Program-made: the position numbers and the translations under genes
The notes under the pieces: model-generated
Seen by the model: the letters and a program-made list of their open reading frames with translations, nothing else
Database searches by the model: none
What the model was told of the DNA's origin: nothing
Shown: positions 9,326 to 19,200 of the stretch, one piece after another
How positions within the stretch are numbered: position 1 is the first letter of the stretch
How the letters are laid out: each line of letters starts with the position of its first letter
Assembly: GCA_017404985.1 (NCBI GenBank)
Contig: JAFRBK010000009.1
Location: forward strand, 62,001 to 126,000
DNA length: 64,000 nucleotides
Source of the DNA: Clostridia bacterium
GTDB lineage: Bacteria > Bacillota > Clostridia > Christensenellales > Aristaeellaceae
Reading direction: 5' to 3'

Positions 9326-9353
9326 GAACCGGATGCCGGAACGGGTCCGGTTC
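9326..9353 (+). promoter_or_regulatory. Leader hairpin, possible antiterminator partner
   Basis: GAACCGG (9326-9332) pairs with CCGGTTC (9347-9353). Its loop holds CCGGAAC (9336-9342), which is the exact complement of GTTCCGG, the first arm of the terminator at 9430. The two structures could therefore be alternatives. This is inferred from base pairing only. Confidence 0.35.
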
Positions 9354-9429
9354 GGGACGGCGGGCGGTTTGAACCGTGCCTGAACAGCAGGACGCAGATA
9401 GCGGCGCCTGCGATTACAGATGACAACCA

Positions 9430-9458
9430 GTTCCGGGCTCCCTGCCCGGAACTTTTTT
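9430..9458 (+). terminator. Intrinsic terminator just upstream of the GH2 gene
   Basis: GTTCCGGGC (9430-9438) pairs perfectly with GCCCGGAAC (9444-9452) around a five-base loop and is followed by six T. It ends only 19 bases before the GH2 start codon, leaving no room for a promoter between. The downstream genes must depend on read-through or regulated antitermination, or the hairpin also acts on translation. Confidence 0.8.
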
Positions 9459-9477
9459 GAAAAAGGAGGGTGTTCCC

Positions 9478-12159
9478 ATGGCAGTGATGGACCTTTCCGG
9501 CCTGTGGGCCTGCGAAATTCCCGGACAGGCCGGCACGATCCGGATTCCCGGCACGCTGGACGAGGCCGGGATCGGATTCCCGGATCCGCCGGAGAAACAG
9601 TGGAAGGCGGAGGAAGTCCGCCGGATCGGTTTCTATCGGGACGGCGACCAGATTGTGACCCGGCTGACCCGGAAGGTGTCCTTCGAGGGTGCGGCAAGGA
9701 TCACCCGGCATGTTTCCTTTGCCCGGCCGGCTGGCGCCCGCGTGTTCGCCGATGTGGAACGCGCCCGCGGCCTGCGCCTCACGGTCAACGGTGTCGAGGT
9801 GCAGCCTGTGGAACCGGGCTGCCTGTCTGCGCCCTGGTCCTTTGAGGTGACGGAGGCGCTGACCGGAGAGGATGAGTTCTGCTTCATTTCCGATAACAGC
9901 TATCCAGGCTGGCCCCGGGATGCGATCGTATATTCCTCCGCGGCATCGGACGAAACCCAGACCAACTGGAACGGGCTGCTTGGGTTCGTGCGGCTGCGCA
10001 CCGAACGGCCGGCGTTCATTGCGTCTCTGCGGGTGCTGCCCATGGGAAACGAGCTGACGGTAGTCGCGGAACTGGATGCCGCCGTCTCGTGGCAGGGAAC
10101 GCTCCGGCTGTCCGCCGATGTGCTTTTGGAACCCGCGGAACAGGCCGTATCCTGCCCGCCCGGGCGGACGGAAATCCGGTTTGAACACCTGGCGCTCCGG
10201 CCGGAAGCGGCGCAGTGGGATCTGGGCGAGGGAAACCTGCAGTCCCTCACTGCTGCCGGAGACGGGCTGGAAGAAAAAACCGTGCGCTTCGGCCTGCGGG
10301 ATTTCGGCGCCCGGGAAGGCTGCCTGGTGCTGAACGGCCGCCGGTTCTTCCTGCGCGGAGAGGCGAACTGTGCGGTCTTTCCCGAAACCGGATACTGCCC
10401 CATGGAGGAGCAGGCCTGGCGGGAGGTCCTGCAGCGCTACCGGGCCTATGGGGTGAACTGCATGCGCTTCCACAGCCACTGCCCGCCGGAAGCGGCCTTT
10501 GCCGCGGCGGACGGGCTGGGCATGCTGATGCAGCCGGAGCTCAGCCACTGGGACCCGGAGCATGCCTTTGCATCCCGGGAAGCCCGGGACTACTATGAAA
10601 ATGAACTCATGCGGATCCTGAAATGCCTGGCGAACCACCCTTCCTTTGTGATGCTGACCTTCGGCAATGAGCTGCACGCCGATGAGGACGGCCACCGGTT
10701 CATGGACAGCTTGCTGCGAAAAGCCCGGGAGGCGGATCCGACCCGGCTGTATGCCAATGGCTCCAATACCCATTACGGGCAGATGGGCCCGGACCCGGAA
10801 AGTGGTTTCTTTACGGCCTCTGACTGTTTTACCGAACGGCTCCGGGCCACCGTGGCAGGCCCAGCCGGCTGGCTCAATGAGCGTGGCCCGGATTTCCGGA
10901 CGGATTATGGTGCCGGCATGGCGCGGGTGCGCCAAACCTCCGGCCAGCCGGTGTTCTCCTTTGAAGTCGGGCAGTACGAGGTGCTGCCGGATTTTGGCGA
11001 GATCGGGGAATACCACGGCGTGGCGCAGCCGGAAAACCTGCGGCATATTCGGAACAAAGTGCGGGAAAAAGGCCTGGAAGCCGGCTGGGAACGGCGGGTG
11101 GAAGCCACCGGGGAGCTTTCCATTCTGTGCTACCGGGCGGAGGTGGAAGCCGCCCTGCGGACGGAGGGCTTCAGCGGGATCTCCCTGCTGGGCCTGCAGG
11201 ATTTTCCCGGCCAGGGAACGGCCCTGGTAGGCATGATGAACGCGCACCTGCAGCCCAAACCCTATGCTTTTGCGAACCCGTCCCGTTTTGCTGCCTTTTT
11301 CCGGGACACGCTGCCCCTGGCACTCCTGCCCCGGGTCACCTTCCGGGCGGGGGAAACCCTGCGCGTGCCGGTGAAAATCGCCCATTACGGCAAAACCGTG
11401 CTCCGGGGAATTCCATCCTGGCAGCTGGCGGATGAGCACGGAACGGTGCTCTGCGGCGGGGAACTGCCTCCATTGGAAATAACATGCGGCGGGCTGGCGG
11501 ATGCGGGAGAATTCTGTCTGGAGACGGGAAAGCTGCCCCAGCCGGCGAAGCTGGTGCTGACAGTCTCCTTTGCCGGAATGGAGAATACCTATTCCCTGTG
11601 GAACTATCCGGATCGGAAGCCGGCCTGCCCGCCCGGTATACATGAATGCCGGCGGCTGGATGAAGATGCCATGGCGGTGCTGAAAGCCGGCGGAAAAGTG
11701 TACCTGGCGCCGGACAGCACCGAGGAAGCGCTGCCCGGGTCGGTCAAGGCCCAGTTTTCCACGGACTTCTGGTCGGTCTGCACCTTCCCGGAGCAGGCGG
11801 GCTGCATGGGCCAGCTGATCGACGAAAACCATCCGCTGTTTGAGCGTTTTCCCACGGCCTTCCACACGGATTGGCAATGGTGGCCCATGGCGGGACAGCG
11901 GGCCTTTGTGCTGCCGAAGCCGGTGAAGGCCATCGTGGAGGAAATGGATTCCTATGCCTTCCTGCGGCCGATGGCGCAGCTCTTCGAAGGCCGCTGTGCC
12001 GGCGGAAAGCTGATGGTTTCCTCCCTGGGACTGCACCGGCTCCGGGAATATCCGGAAGCGCAGGCGCTGCAGCAGGCCATCTATGACTACATGGATTCGG
12101 ACCGCTTCAGCCCGGAGCAGGAACTGGACCCGGCGATGGTCCGCGGGCTGGTTCCGTGA
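9478..12159 (+). CDS. Glycoside hydrolase family 2-like protein
   Basis: Large cytoplasmic glycosidase-like protein, 893 residues, no signal peptide. An N-terminal sugar-binding beta domain begins at DLSGLWACEIPG. An Ig-like middle region and a TIM barrel beginning near NGRRFFLRGEANC follow. In the barrel, Glu398 lies in T-F-G-N-E-L, the usual GH2 acid/base position. Glu496 in FSFEVGQYE is a candidate nucleophile. This architecture covers beta-galactosidases, glucuronidases, mannosidases and several pectin-specific exo-enzymes, and I cannot choose between them. The ATG at 9478 has AAAGGAGGG upstream. The frame remains open for 56 codons after the TGA; see the rejected items. Confidence 0.85.
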   Translation: MAVMDLSGLWACEIPGQAGTIRIPGTLDEAGIGFPDPPEKQWKAEEVRRIGFYRDGDQIVTRLTRKVSFEGAARITRHVSFARPAGARVFADVERARGLRLTVNGVEVQPVEPGCLSAPWSFEVTEALTGEDEFCFISDNSYPGWPRDAIVYSSAASDETQTNWNGLLGFVRLRTERPAFIASLRVLPMGNELTVVAELDAAVSWQGTLRLSADVLLEPAEQAVSCPPGRTEIRFEHLALRPEAAQWDLGEGNLQSLTAAGDGLEEKTVRFGLRDFGAREGCLVLNGRRFFLRGEANCAVFPETGYCPMEEQAWREVLQRYRAYGVNCMRFHSHCPPEAAFAAADGLGMLMQPELSHWDPEHAFASREARDYYENELMRILKCLANHPSFVMLTFGNELHADEDGHRFMDSLLRKAREADPTRLYANGSNTHYGQMGPDPESGFFTASDCFTERLRATVAGPAGWLNERGPDFRTDYGAGMARVRQTSGQPVFSFEVGQYEVLPDFGEIGEYHGVAQPENLRHIRNKVREKGLEAGWERRVEATGELSILCYRAEVEAALRTEGFSGISLLGLQDFPGQGTALVGMMNAHLQPKPYAFANPSRFAAFFRDTLPLALLPRVTFRAGETLRVPVKIAHYGKTVLRGIPSWQLADEHGTVLCGGELPPLEITCGGLADAGEFCLETGKLPQPAKLVLTVSFAGMENTYSLWNYPDRKPACPPGIHECRRLDEDAMAVLKAGGKVYLAPDSTEEALPGSVKAQFSTDFWSVCTFPEQAGCMGQLIDENHPLFERFPTAFHTDWQWWPMAGQRAFVLPKPVKAIVEEMDSYAFLRPMAQLFEGRCAGGKLMVSSLGLHRLREYPEAQALQQAIYDYMDSDRFSPEQELDPAMVRGLVP

Positions 12160-12333
12160 AACAGAAGTGAGAAACAGACAGAACAGCTGCCCATTGGGCA
12201 GTTGGTTGATGAGGAATTGCTCGACAGGCAGATGCCCGAAGAAATCCTGTTCAGCAGCAGCAGTCCGACAGGCAGATGGCGATGGGATGCTGTTCTGCGG
12301 CAGCAATCTGGCAGAAAAGAGGAGGAATGAAAG

Positions 12334-13470
12334 ATGAATGTCCGGCGGGAATGGCTGGAGGATCTGCTGGCAATTACGGGCCCGGTGTTGGAAGCCCTGG
12401 ACCGGAGAGAACTGAAGCAGAAGCTGCCCCTGGGTTTCCACCCGGATCGGGCGGAATTTGCCCCGCTGGAGGCTTTCGGCCGGAGCATGCTGGGGCTGGC
12501 ACCCTGGCTGGAGGCGGACAGCGGGAAACTGGATCCGGAGGAACGGGAACTGCAGGCGGCGTTCCGGGCCAAGGCGCTGCGCTGCGTGGAGAACGCGGTG
12601 ATGCCGGACTCGCCGGATTATATGCTGTTTAACCGGGACGGCCAGCCCCTGGTGGATACGGCTTTTCTGGCCCACGCGGTGCTTCGGGCACCGACGGCAC
12701 TTGCCGCCGCGATGAAAGAACCAGTCCGTCGGGCGTTGGCGGACGCCTTCCGGGCCTCCCGGGTGATCGTTCCCTATAACTGCAACTGGATCTTTTTCTC
12801 CGCCATGGTGGAAGCAGGGCTGCGGGCGCTGGGGGAGGACTGGGACCAGACCCGGGTGCTTTATGCCCTGCGGACCTTTCAGCATTGGTATGTGGGGGAC
12901 GGCGCCTATGGCGACGGGTCCATGTTCCACTGGGATTATTACAACAGCTTTGTGATTCAGCCCATGTACACGGACCTGGTGAACGAACTGGCGCCGGAGC
13001 ATCCCGAGATTGCGGAAATGCGGGAAGAAGTAAACCGGCGGGCGGCCCGGTACGCCTCCGTGCTGGAGCGTATGATCGGGCCGGACGGGTCCTGGCCCGT
13101 GTTTGGCCGGTCGGTCTGCTACCGGTTCGGTTGCTTCCAGATGCTGGCCCAGGCGGCCCTGCAGCACCGGCTGGAGAAACACCTGACTCCTGCGTCGGTG
13201 CGGTGCGGGCTGACCGCGGCCATCCGGCGGGTGATGGGCGCGAAAACCATGTTCGATGAAAACGGCTGGCTCCTGCCCGGCATCATCGGCCGGCAGGAGG
13301 AGCTGGCGGAAGGCTATATCAATATCGGTTCCCTGTACCTGTGCAGCGCCGTATTTCTGCCTCTGGGCCTGCCCCCGGAGGATCCCTTCTGGTCGGCTCC
13401 GGATGAGGACTGGACCGGAAAGAAAATCTGGAGCGGCGCCCCCTCCGTGATCGACCACGCTGCGGACTGA
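12334..13470 (+). CDS. DUF2264 domain protein
   Basis: Protein of 378 residues matching the DUF2264 family, which has an alpha/alpha-barrel look and is often found in polysaccharide utilisation loci. Family-like segments are an early WLEDLLAITGPVL, LEAFGRSMLGLAPWL and a central GDGAYGDGSMFHWDYYNSFV. Members are normally about 350-650 residues, so this is a single-domain form. No signal peptide is present. It may act on a rhamnogalacturonan-derived saccharide, but no activity can be read from the sequence. The ATG follows AGGAGGAATGAAAG. It is the last gene of the pectin-type block. Confidence 0.82.
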   Translation: MNVRREWLEDLLAITGPVLEALDRRELKQKLPLGFHPDRAEFAPLEAFGRSMLGLAPWLEADSGKLDPEERELQAAFRAKALRCVENAVMPDSPDYMLFNRDGQPLVDTAFLAHAVLRAPTALAAAMKEPVRRALADAFRASRVIVPYNCNWIFFSAMVEAGLRALGEDWDQTRVLYALRTFQHWYVGDGAYGDGSMFHWDYYNSFVIQPMYTDLVNELAPEHPEIAEMREEVNRRAARYASVLERMIGPDGSWPVFGRSVCYRFGCFQMLAQAALQHRLEKHLTPASVRCGLTAAIRRVMGAKTMFDENGWLLPGIIGRQEELAEGYINIGSLYLCSAVFLPLGLPPEDPFWSAPDEDWTGKKIWSGAPSVIDHAAD

Positions 13471-13521
13471 TGAAAAAAGGAAACAGATGCCAGCGACAAT
13501 GATTCTCAGAAACGCAGGTTG

Positions 13522-13778
13522 ATAATTAATGTGGCAGATGGTACACTTAATATTGGTCTGGTCGGATAGGTGGTACGGTGGCAAAAGTCTTGGGAGGGTT
13601 AAAGACTATCGGAAGCGAGACCTTCACCGGAACGAAGTTCACGGAGATCTTCCTGTAGGGGGTAAGCTTTACCTCTGACATATTCGACGAGACAGGACTC
13701 ATTGCGGTGTATACGCACAGTGATCCGAAAACCATTGCCTGGGCGGTGAGTAATGGATTTGTGGCGATGACAGAATAG
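13522..13778 (+). pseudogene. Decayed 3' remnant of an Ig-like/LRR secreted protein gene
   Basis: In broken frames this stretch repeats the C-terminus of the two genes downstream. It reads IINVADGTLN, then after a frame change VAKVLGGLKTIGSETFTG and TEIFL, a TAG, and finally GVSFTSDIFDETGLIAVY with THSDPKTIAWAVSNGFVAMTE. The intact 792-residue protein ends with the parallel sequences VSIAADAFDGTGLIAVY and TIQWAVSNGFVALTE. It has at least one frameshift and an internal stop and no 5' part. It shows that the family array was once at least three copies long. Confidence 0.85.
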
Positions 13779-13804
13779 TTTGAGTAGTAGAAAGGGGCAT
13801 TTAT

Positions 13805-16183
13805 ATGAAAGAACGGATTCTGGTTGCCATCCTGGTAATCGGCATGCTGCTTGGTGCAGCTGTTGTGGCTTCGGCTGACGATTTGGAGACGACCAGCAGA
13901 GAGGTTACATGGTATACAGGCCTGTCTTCGGTACATCCGACGGATGGAAATGGCGTATATGGTACTTCCACGATCGGACAGATGTGGTTACCGAGCAGTG
14001 TACGTGACGAAACGAATACGAGCGTTACCTGGCAACTTGTCTATGTGAGCGGGCCGGATAATTTTGAATTGTCGTACGTTCCTTACAGCGATCAATATGG
14101 TCAGGATTGGACGGATCGTTTCTTTTTCGCTGAAGCGAAGCCGAAGAGCGATACGCTGACTTTGGGCACCTCTGTGTACATTATGAAAGCAACATATAAG
14201 GGAGTTACCTATGAGGGGACACTGAAGATCCATACTGAGAACCCATCCTCCATTCCGACAGGAATTGTATATAGGGTATATGAGAGCAACAGTAATGGAG
14301 ATACTATCGGGAACGCTGTTGCTTTTTCCAATGGTGCTGTGACGGTGACCGAGGGACAGGATTATTATCTGAGTGCAATCTTCGAGGGAAATACTCCCGA
14401 TAACAATAATGTGGAAAATCACTGGCTGAATTCTGACTTCCATGAAGGCGGCGCTGTGAGAAAAGAACGATGGAGCGAAACTTCAGATACGGTCAGACAG
14501 ATCTACTGGGCCAACAGTGAGCATTTCACAGCAAAAGATTCGGGTACATATACAGCATATGCTACTTTGACGATTGGTGACACGAATCTTGAGGCAGTAC
14601 AATCTTTCAAGCTGAGGGTGGCGGATGAGAATGGGAAAGTACCTTCCGTTGAATTGAAACTCAAGAATGTGACGCGAGAAGCAAATATATATTTGGGTCT
14701 CGATAATTATGGTAATGGAATCGGATCAGATTCGATCGGTGTCTGGTGCGATAGGCCTTGGCTGGCTGTATATTTCAATGATTACGATAAGCTGGAGAAA
14801 GCATTTCACGGCGAACCGCTTTGGACGATTAAAACGAGCGATGGAACAATTCTCTATAGTGGATCGGGGTATGAAGATTCCAATCAGGGAGTCCTTGAGT
14901 ATGAAGTGAATACCTTCCCTTCTCAGGCGGGAAATGTAGAATACATCATTACCTGCGAATGGGGAGATCAGAAAGATACAGTTTCCAGTGTCTTTAGTTA
15001 TATTCAACTAAATACTCTTCCTACAGGGCATAACTATCCGGCGACTGTGAACCTGCAAGTTGGTGATACGTTTGCGATTGAGCCGAGTGCAGAGCCTGCA
15101 GGCTGGAGCATTTCAGGGCAGTATTTCCATACTTACGTTATTGATGATTTCTTGAGTGAATTTGCTGAATATGACAAAAATGCATCTACAAACACCAAGA
15201 AAGTATATAAAGCAACAAAAGCGGGAGTGTGCAGCGCAACGGTTTTGCTGCAGACAGACACAATTTCTATCGGGAAGGAAACCTTCTTCAGAATTGCTGA
15301 CGATAATGGGAATGTACCGAAACCGGAAGTCAGGATTGACAGTTGGTATGAACTGAAAAGGAGTTACTGGATTGCGCCCGGAACCACACCTGGATCAAAT
15401 GAATATGGAAAAATTCTCGGCGATGACTTCATTGATCAGCTCAGCATTACAAATGAAACGGTCTGTAGAAGTGAACTGAACGGGAACCCGGTCTGGAGTA
15501 TCAGTTCAAACCAGTATCTGGGATTAAGAGAGACCGGTGATGGCTTCGAAGAAGTCTACCTGAAGAAAATGCCGAGTACAGCCATGGATGTGGTTGTAGA
15601 TATCACCTGCACATGGGATGGACAGACAACAACGATGCCGTATACGGTTCACTTTGAAACCCAGCCTGTTTCTTTGCCGACTGCGGTGAAAACCATTCCT
15701 GAGAACTGCATCATTGTTGCGCGAGTCGGGGAGCAATTCGATTACGATATAAGATTCAAGAATGGAGATGGATTGGTTTGCCACGAATCGTTCTACAGAT
15801 CGCTTTCGGATAACCTGCAGAACGAGTTTGGATGGGATCTGACGCCCACCAGGAGCGGAATCTTTGAAGGGTATATGGAAACCGGCGTTGATAACCTTTA
15901 CTGGAGGGAAAAGCTGACGATTGTGGTTGCAAAGGCTGACGGAACGTTGAAAGCCGACGATTACACTCCCTTTGGAACTGTAGCAACGGTATCGAGCGAC
16001 TTGATAAGGATTGATAGTCAAGCCTTTGCTGGAACGAGCCTGACTGAAGTGGATATTCCAGCAGGAGTAAGCATCGCTGCTGATGCGTTTGATGGGACTG
16101 GACTGATCGCAGTGTATACCCACAATGACAGGAATACAATCCAGTGGGCTGTCAGCAATGGATTTGTTGCTTTGACGGAGTAG
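13805..16183 (+). CDS. Secreted Ig-like repeat protein with C-terminal LRR_5 unit
   Basis: Secreted or surface protein of 792 residues with a signal peptide (MKERILVAILVIGMLLGAAV, cleavage near ASA-DD). Three beta-rich Ig-like modules are separated by a recurring linker of the form F/L-R-V/I-A-D-x-N-G-x-V-P. The last 70 residues resemble one BspA-type leucine-rich repeat (IDSQAFAGTSLTEVDIPAG) with the usual cap. There is no LPxTG or membrane anchor. The codons are visibly more A+T-rich than in the flanking genes, which suggests different ancestry or relaxed use. It is paralogous along its length to the N-terminal part of the next gene. Function unknown; adhesion or glycan contact is a guess. 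Confidence 0.85.
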   Translation: MKERILVAILVIGMLLGAAVVASADDLETTSREVTWYTGLSSVHPTDGNGVYGTSTIGQMWLPSSVRDETNTSVTWQLVYVSGPDNFELSYVPYSDQYGQDWTDRFFFAEAKPKSDTLTLGTSVYIMKATYKGVTYEGTLKIHTENPSSIPTGIVYRVYESNSNGDTIGNAVAFSNGAVTVTEGQDYYLSAIFEGNTPDNNNVENHWLNSDFHEGGAVRKERWSETSDTVRQIYWANSEHFTAKDSGTYTAYATLTIGDTNLEAVQSFKLRVADENGKVPSVELKLKNVTREANIYLGLDNYGNGIGSDSIGVWCDRPWLAVYFNDYDKLEKAFHGEPLWTIKTSDGTILYSGSGYEDSNQGVLEYEVNTFPSQAGNVEYIITCEWGDQKDTVSSVFSYIQLNTLPTGHNYPATVNLQVGDTFAIEPSAEPAGWSISGQYFHTYVIDDFLSEFAEYDKNASTNTKKVYKATKAGVCSATVLLQTDTISIGKETFFRIADDNGNVPKPEVRIDSWYELKRSYWIAPGTTPGSNEYGKILGDDFIDQLSITNETVCRSELNGNPVWSISSNQYLGLRETGDGFEEVYLKKMPSTAMDVVVDITCTWDGQTTTMPYTVHFETQPVSLPTAVKTIPENCIIVARVGEQFDYDIRFKNGDGLVCHESFYRSLSDNLQNEFGWDLTPTRSGIFEGYMETGVDNLYWREKLTIVVAKADGTLKADDYTPFGTVATVSSDLIRIDSQAFAGTSLTEVDIPAGVSIAADAFDGTGLIAVYTHNDRNTIQWAVSNGFVALTE

Positions 16184-16225
16184 ATGATCGAATGAAGTTG
16201 TATTATAAGAAAGGGGCATTTAATT

Positions 16226-19200
16226 ATGAAGAAACGGATCCTGGTTGCTATTCTGTTAATCGGCTTGCTGCTTGGCGTAGCCGCTGTGGCTTCGGCTGCT
16301 GATTTGGAAACTACTAACAAAGAAGTAACATGGTATACAGGGCTATCGACAGAGTATATAGAGAATGGAGTTTATAGTCGTTCCACGACCGGACAGATGT
16401 GGTTTCCGGAAGATAAACGTGATTACACTGATCTGAGTATTCAGTGGGTGCTTGTCCATGTGAATGGACCGGACAATTTTGTCTTATCATATGAACCTCG
16501 GGACAGCTGGGAGGAAAGTTATTTTTACGCGGAAGCAAAGCCAAAGAGCAGCACATTGACTCCGGGCACTTCTGTATACACGATGAAGGCAACATACAAG
16601 AATGTCGTCTATACAGGGACACTTACGATTCATACAGAGAACCTTTCACAGCCGCCGACGGGCATGAAGCTGAAGTATGCTGAGTTCAATCCGGGGACAG
16701 GTGTTATTGGTGCTTATACAACGGTAAGCAATAACGGTGAAGTACTCATTCAGGAAGGGAAAACCTATGTTTTCACCGGCATATTTGACGGAGCTGCTCC
16801 GGGAAGCGCGGATGATCACTGGCTCAATTACTGGACCAGCGATGGGCTTACCATGCTGGAGCGGTGGGATTATACCGACAGCCAGGGAAACAAAATATTC
16901 CACAGTTATGATGGCGTGGTTCGAGGATATACTCCGGGCACCTATGAGTATGGAGCAACGATGTCTGTCGGCAACAGCAACCTTGAAGCTGCGATGAACA
17001 TGACGCTTAAAGTAGCTGATCAGAACGGAATTGTACCTAAACTGAAGCCGGTTCTTTCAGGTAACTATGACTGGCTCAGCATGGATGCGGATAATATCGA
17101 TTATACGATCTATCTTGGTTTAGGATTCAGTTCCAATGAATCCGTCTGGAACAGGGGAGAGTTTATAAACTTTAATATCTATAATTATGAACAGATGAAG
17201 AAGGAATATGGCGGGGAACCTACATGGAATGTGACGCCGAAGACCATCAGTGGGGAGACATTGGATTACAGGACCAACAGCAGAACGAACGGTATCTGGT
17301 CAATGTTTCAATCCATGCCGGCGACAGCCTCTGAATCAGAGTTTACTGTGACCTGCACATGGGGCGGAGAAACGGCGACAAAGAAAGTCAAGGTTCATGT
17401 TGTTCAGCCGACGTTCACACTCCCGACCGGCGTAAGTATCCCCGGAGTCGATTCCAATGGCGTTTATAATACTCAGGAAGGGAAGACCATAACAATTGAG
17501 CCGGCTGTTCTTCCGGCCGGCTATAGCGGAGTTCCCGGCTACAATGCGCAGTATTGGTCTGCAGGTGGTTTATGGGATTTTGCAAATCAGGTTTGGCCTA
17601 ACCAGAGCGAAATCGCCAGAAAGTATAATATTATGTCCGGAAGCGCGGGTACATACACGGATACGATTGGTGTTTCCTATGGCGCGTTGATGGTGACCCA
17701 GAGAGTTACCTTCAGGGTTGCGGACAGCAACGGATACGTACCAGATCCTGTCCTGCCGTTGTCTATTCAGGCGAAATATTCACAAAATCACCCGCAGGCG
17801 GGACAAAAAATCGATCTGAACTGGTCTGTGACCGGCGGGACTGCGCCTTACAGCGTACAGATTGAATGGCAGGCGATGGAAGGCTGCCTGCGGAAGACGA
17901 TGCAGTCAACTGTGTTCACAACTTCCTCCGGAACGGACAGTTTCACTCCGCCATCGGTTTCCATTGATCAGGTTCAGGCAAAGATTACAGTGACGGACAG
18001 CAATAATAATACAGAAACACAGTGGTGTTATGCACAGCTGGAAGGCTGGGATCATGGCTATAACAAGGCAGCATATTACAGTGTCTATAACGATATGGAT
18101 TATGTGCAGGTTGGTCAGGAAATCTCCGGAAGCTGGAACATCACTCCCGGCCAGTATACAATCAGTAATGTCCGGTACAGGTGGATAACCTGGTACAAGG
18201 ACAGTCAGGGCAGAACCTGGGAGCTGATGACTGATTGGACGAATGTCGGAAATACGCTAACCGGGAACACTGCCAAATATACAACGACAAAGGCGGGAAA
18301 AGCCTATTTGGATGTCGCGTTTGACGCAAATGACGGATGGACCAATCCCGGCGGCCGGTTCGAGCCAATTCAGGTATTGAGCCCCGGGGAAGCTCCGCTG
18401 GTGGCTGAAATCACAATCAATCCACAGGAAGCGAAAACCGACGAGGATATTACGATTGCATGGAATGTGACTGGAGCATCTGCCAACACGGATATCGATG
18501 TGAAATGGTGGTTCTATCCTTATGGGAATAGCAGCTCTTCATCTGAGTCACTCGGGCCGGCCTCGGCAACGGGAACAAAGAAGCTGAACTTCAGTGAATC
18601 CGGTTCTTTACAGGCCGAGATACGAGTGAAGGACCGGATGAAGGATCTTGAGTTCACACGTCGGGTCTACGCAACGGTGAAGGAACCGGCTGGATTCAAC
18701 ATCTCCGTTTCTCCGGCGAATCCGCAGCTCGGCCAGGAAGTTACCATCAGTTGGGAGATTACCCGGCAAAGCTATGATAGTGCTGGGCTTAGTGTTGAAC
18801 TATATGCTGGATACCTGAAGAAAAATGCGGTGATTCCTCATGTTGACTTTATGACAAACAAAACCGGTTCCATCAAGTTTACACCCACGGAAGGCGATTC
18901 TTTCAAGGTGCGCGGCCGAATCGGGACGAATACCGGAAGCTTCTCGGTTGAAAGCGAAAAGATCCCGCTGACCGGCACCTGGAACGCGCCGGCTCCGATA
19001 AATGTGAATGTTACTTATACAGTCCAGCAGACGCGGTCTGTGTCGGGGCCGCACATCATTGCTGATTATTCGATCACAGGCGGGACAGGAAATATCAGCT
19101 ACATCGATGCAACATGGATTCGCAAGGAAGCTGATGGACGTACGGTATATCTCCAGGCAAGAAATCTTAGCAATACAGCTGCCGGCCAGCTGGCCTTTAC

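Noticed and set aside
12160..12330. Open frame of 56 codons directly after the GH2 stop, as if the protein were extended by TGA read-through
   Set aside because: GC-rich DNA leaves such frames open by chance, and the sequence (for example EQLPIGQLVDEELLDRQMPEE) shows no known domain. No read-through signal is visible.
9049..13584. A 1511-codon open frame on the - strand opposite the GH2 and DUF2264 genes
   Set aside because: It is antisense to two clear genes, has a His/Gln/Arg/Pro-rich composition typical of shadow frames in GC-rich DNA and no recognisable domain.
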